From Holophagaceae bacterium UBA706 (GTDB lineage: Bacteria > Acidobacteriota > Holophagae > Holophagales > Holophagaceae): a stretch of DNA of 7,661 bases. The stretch lies in the NCBI GenBank assembly GCA_002298155.1, contig DBME01000071.1, positions 12,430 through 20,090 of the forward strand, written 5' to 3'. Below, piece after piece: positions 5,721-7,661 of this stretch. The notes under the pieces were generated by a model that saw only the letters and a program-made list of their open reading frames with translations, did not search any database and was not told where the DNA came from. Position 1 is the stretch's first letter; each line of letters starts with the position of its first letter. A program made the position numbers and the translations under genes.

Positions 5721-6873
5721 CCGGGCGCGGGACGCGGCGGCGCGGGAGCCCCTCGGGCTGTACCTGCACGTCCCCTTCTGCCGGGACCGCTGCACCTACT
5801 GCTCCTTCGTCACCACCAGGGACGAGTCCCTCAAGGGGGCCGTCCTGGCCCGCCTGCGCCGGGACCTGGCCCAGTGGGGCGAGGCCCTGGGGCGGCCCGC
5901 CATCGACACGCTCTACCTGGGCGGCGGAACCCCTTCCCTCCTCACCGCGCCCGAACTTGAAGACCTCACCGCCTGGACCCGGGAGGCCTTCGACACCTCC
6001 CGCCTGGAGGAGGCCACCCTGGAGGCCAACCCCGGCACCCTGGACCTCGCCTGGCTGGAAGCCGCCCGGGCCCTGGGCTGGGACCGCGTGAGCTTCGGCG
6101 TGCAGGCCCTGGACGACGAGCTCCTGGCCCGCCTGGGGCGCATCCACGCCTCCGCCGAGGCCCTGGATGCCCTGGCCTGGGCGCGGCGGGCCGGGTTCGC
6201 GCGCATCAGCGCCGACCTGATGGTGGGCATCCCGGGCCAGCGCCTCGAGCGGGTGCTGCAGGACGCCCGCACCCTGGTGGAGGCGGGGGCCACCCACCTG
6301 TCGGTGTACCTCCTGGACCTGGACAAGGCCTGCCCCCTGCGGGCCCAGATCGACGCCGGGCGCCTCGCCCTGCCCTCCGAGGACGAGGTGGCCGACGCCT
6401 TCGAGGCCCTTCAGGAGGAACTGCCCCGCCTGGGCCTGCCGCCCTACGAGATCAGCAACTACGCCCAGCCCGGCCAGGAATCCCGCCACAACAGCCGCTA
6501 CTGGGAACGCCGCCCCTACCTGGGCCTGGGCCCCAGCGCCGCCTCCCAGCTGGGGGACTGGCGCTGGACGGAGAGCGGGGTCATCACCGCCTGGGCCGAG
6601 GACCGGGACCGCCCCGAGGTGCAGGAGCTGGATGCCGCCGAAGCCCTGTCGGAGATCCCTCTCCTGGGCCTGCGCATGCACCGGGGCGTGGACTGGGAGG
6701 CCCTGCGGCGCCGGGGCGAGGCGCTGAACCTGACCCCCCTGGTGGACGCCTGGGAGGCCCAGCTGGACCCCCTGACCCGGCGGGGACTGCTGGTGCGGGA
6801 GGGATCCATGCTGCGGCTCACCTCCCACGGCATGCTAATGAGCAACGGGATCCTGGGAATCTTTGTCCAGTAG
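5701..6873 (+). CDS. hemW: radical SAM heme chaperone HemW
   Basis: HemW binds heme and is thought to deliver it to membrane respiratory enzymes; older databases call it oxygen-independent coproporphyrinogen III oxidase-like. The 390-residue protein has the 4Fe-4S/SAM motif CX3CX2C at Cys27, Cys31 and Cys34 ([14 protein letters not shown]). Phe36 stands where true HemN has a fourth cysteine, and it is shorter than HemN (about 457), both favouring HemW. Other landmarks are [11 protein letters not shown] (71-81), EANPGT (108-113), [11 protein letters not shown] (129-139), DLMVGIPGQ (172-180), YEISNYA (249-255) and SRHNSRYW (261-268). The C-terminal domain ends in [13 protein letters not shown]. 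The start must be TTG at 5701: a stop in frame at 5674-5676 limits the upstream side and no ATG or GTG lies before the core motif. It overlaps gmhA by 20 bases, suggesting translational coupling, and its 3' end overlaps the opposing gene. Confidence 0.93.
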   Translation: MIPISTSRARDAAAREPLGLYLHVPFCRDRCTYCSFVTTRDESLKGAVLARLRRDLAQWGEALGRPAIDTLYLGGGTPSLLTAPELEDLTAWTREAFDTSRLEEATLEANPGTLDLAWLEAARALGWDRVSFGVQALDDELLARLGRIHASAEALDALAWARRAGFARISADLMVGIPGQRLERVLQDARTLVEAGATHLSVYLLDLDKACPLRAQIDAGRLALPSEDEVADAFEALQEELPRLGLPPYEISNYAQPGQESRHNSRYWERRPYLGLGPSAASQLGDWRWTESGVITAWAEDRDRPEVQELDAAEALSEIPLLGLRMHRGVDWEALRRRGEALNLTPLVDAWEAQLDPLTRRGLLVREGSMLRLTSHGMLMSNGILGIFVQ

Positions 6874-7661
6874 CCGGTAGAGCAGGAAGAGCAGCCCCGC
6901 CACGGCCACGATGAGCACCCCCCAGAAGATCCGGGTGGAGCTTCGGCCCGGGGCGTCCAGGGTGGGGGCGGTGATGCCGAGGAGGGCGAACTCCTCGGCC
7001 GGGGCTTCCCGGAGCCGGTCGGCAAGCAGGGCGATGTCGTAGTCCGGCGCCGGCAGGTCGCGCCCGTAGTAGAGGGCGTAGGCCCCCACGGGGCGGAAGT
7101 AGCGCATGCGCCAGGTGGGGAGCAGGAGCCGGGCCGTGGTGATGGGCAGGGCCTGATTGTCGCCCTCCTCCACTTCCACCGTCACTTCCGAACCCGCCTG
7201 GGCCGGCAGGGGCAGGGCCAGCCCCGGAGGGGCCTGGGAGGGATCGGCGTGGACCCACTCCGCCATGGAGCAGACTTCGGGGGGATCTCCGGCCAGCACC
7301 TTCACCCGCCGCCGGAAGACCCGGCTCGTGGTGCCCAGCACCAGACGGGACGCGGGCAGCCCGGCCTGGGGCAGGTTCACGTGGTAGGTGGTGGTGTGGT
7401 CCTTGGTGGTCCCGGGGCGCCAGTCCAGGTCCAGGGCCAGGGGCTCCTCACGGCTTTCCAGCACGTAGGGGATCTGCCGGCCCGATTCGTCCAGCAGGCG
7501 CAGGTCCTGCAGGTGGGGGCTGGCGGCCAGCACGTGGGCGTCCAGGGTGAGGGCCATGAGGCCCGGCTGTCCCGGCTGGAGGGGGCGCTTGTGGCGGAAG
7601 CCGCCGGCATCCAGGGGCGCGCCGGTGCCGCCGTCCATCCGGAGGGGAGGGGGCGGAGGAA
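6835..7661 (-). CDS. DUF3999-type membrane-anchored protein, N-terminus beyond window
   Basis: The frame is open to the right edge (an in-frame PPPPPLR precedes the methionine at 7638, with no Shine-Dalgarno sequence), so the true start and any signal peptide lie outside; about 275 residues are seen. Numbered from that methionine, HLQDLRLLDESGRQIPYVL (42-60), EVEEGDNQALPI (155-166), RMRYFRP (177-183) and AYALYYGRDLPAPDYDIAL (186-204) follow the pattern I associate with DUF3999 proteins. The body looks beta-rich, then one hydrophobic helix (about 239-257, [19 protein letters not shown]) and a short charged tail ([11 protein letters not shown]). A large periplasmic part with a C-terminal membrane anchor is inferred. 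Function is unknown. Its stop codon lies inside the 3' end of hemW on the other strand. DUF3999 genes are, as I recall, often next to DUF2339 membrane-protein genes, which could lie just beyond this window. Confidence 0.75.
   Translation of the reverse strand, partial: PPPPPLRMDGGTGAPLDAGGFRHKRPLQPGQPGLMALTLDAHVLAASPHLQDLRLLDESGRQIPYVLESREEPLALDLDWRPGTTKDHTTTYHVNLPQAGLPASRLVLGTTSRVFRRRVKVLAGDPPEVCSMAEWVHADPSQAPPGLALPLPAQAGSEVTVEVEEGDNQALPITTARLLLPTWRMRYFRPVGAYALYYGRDLPAPDYDIALLADRLREAPAEEFALLGITAPTLDAPGRSSTRIFWGVLIVAVAGLLFLLYRLLDKDSQDPVAH

Noticed and set aside
5671..6828. Long open frame on the minus strand opposite hemW (about 385 codons)
   Set aside because: Low-complexity Gly/Gln/Val/Pro composition with no recognisable motif; hemW on the other strand explains the region completely.

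Overview
This window looks like ordinary chromosomal DNA from a GC-rich Gram-negative bacterium. A sedoheptulose-7-phosphate isomerase (LPS heptose pathway), a secreted lytic transglycosylase and signal peptides all point to an outer membrane and periplasm. Neighbouring genes end almost every codon in G or C. The gene mix is compatible with an acidobacterium of the Holophaga/Geothrix type, but that placement is an inference from overall feel, not from a marker gene. I see no rRNA, tRNA, CRISPR array, insertion sequence or phage gene.

Layout. (1) 2-1010, + strand: the 3' two-thirds of pyrE (orotate phosphoribosyltransferase), then 7 bases later a PduO-type cob(I)alamin adenosyltransferase, probably co-transcribed. 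(2) 1055-1888, +: a secreted family-1 lytic transglycosylase whose catalytic domain lies between two similar short motifs of the DUF4124 kind. (3) 1949-3001, +: a zinc-dependent NADP-type alcohol dehydrogenase/aldehyde reductase very close to E. coli YahK, probably with its own promoter. (4) 3092-4642, +: a secreted protein of unknown function with an N-terminal beta-type domain and what reads as a seven-bladed, Asp-box-containing beta-propeller. Its codon use is less GC-biased than its neighbours'. (5) 4651-5052, - strand: a stand-alone Hpt phosphotransfer protein, convergent with the propeller gene and divergent from the next. (6) 5154-6873, +: gmhA and hemW, overlapping by 20 bases with a TTG start for hemW. 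(7) 6835-7661, -: the C-terminal part of a DUF3999-type membrane-anchored protein, whose 3' end overlaps the 3' end of hemW by 39 bases; its N-terminus lies beyond the window.

How the genes relate. They are mostly unrelated housekeeping functions (pyrimidine synthesis, cobalamin activation, peptidoglycan turnover, aldehyde reduction, LPS heptose synthesis, heme trafficking) in short units of one or two genes. The Hpt protein is an orphan phosphorelay part with no kinase or response regulator beside it. I found no convincing new multi-gene system. The observations most worth checking are the propeller protein, the duplicated motif around the transglycosylase domain and the two gene overlaps. 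No gene-free stretch exceeds about 100 bases.
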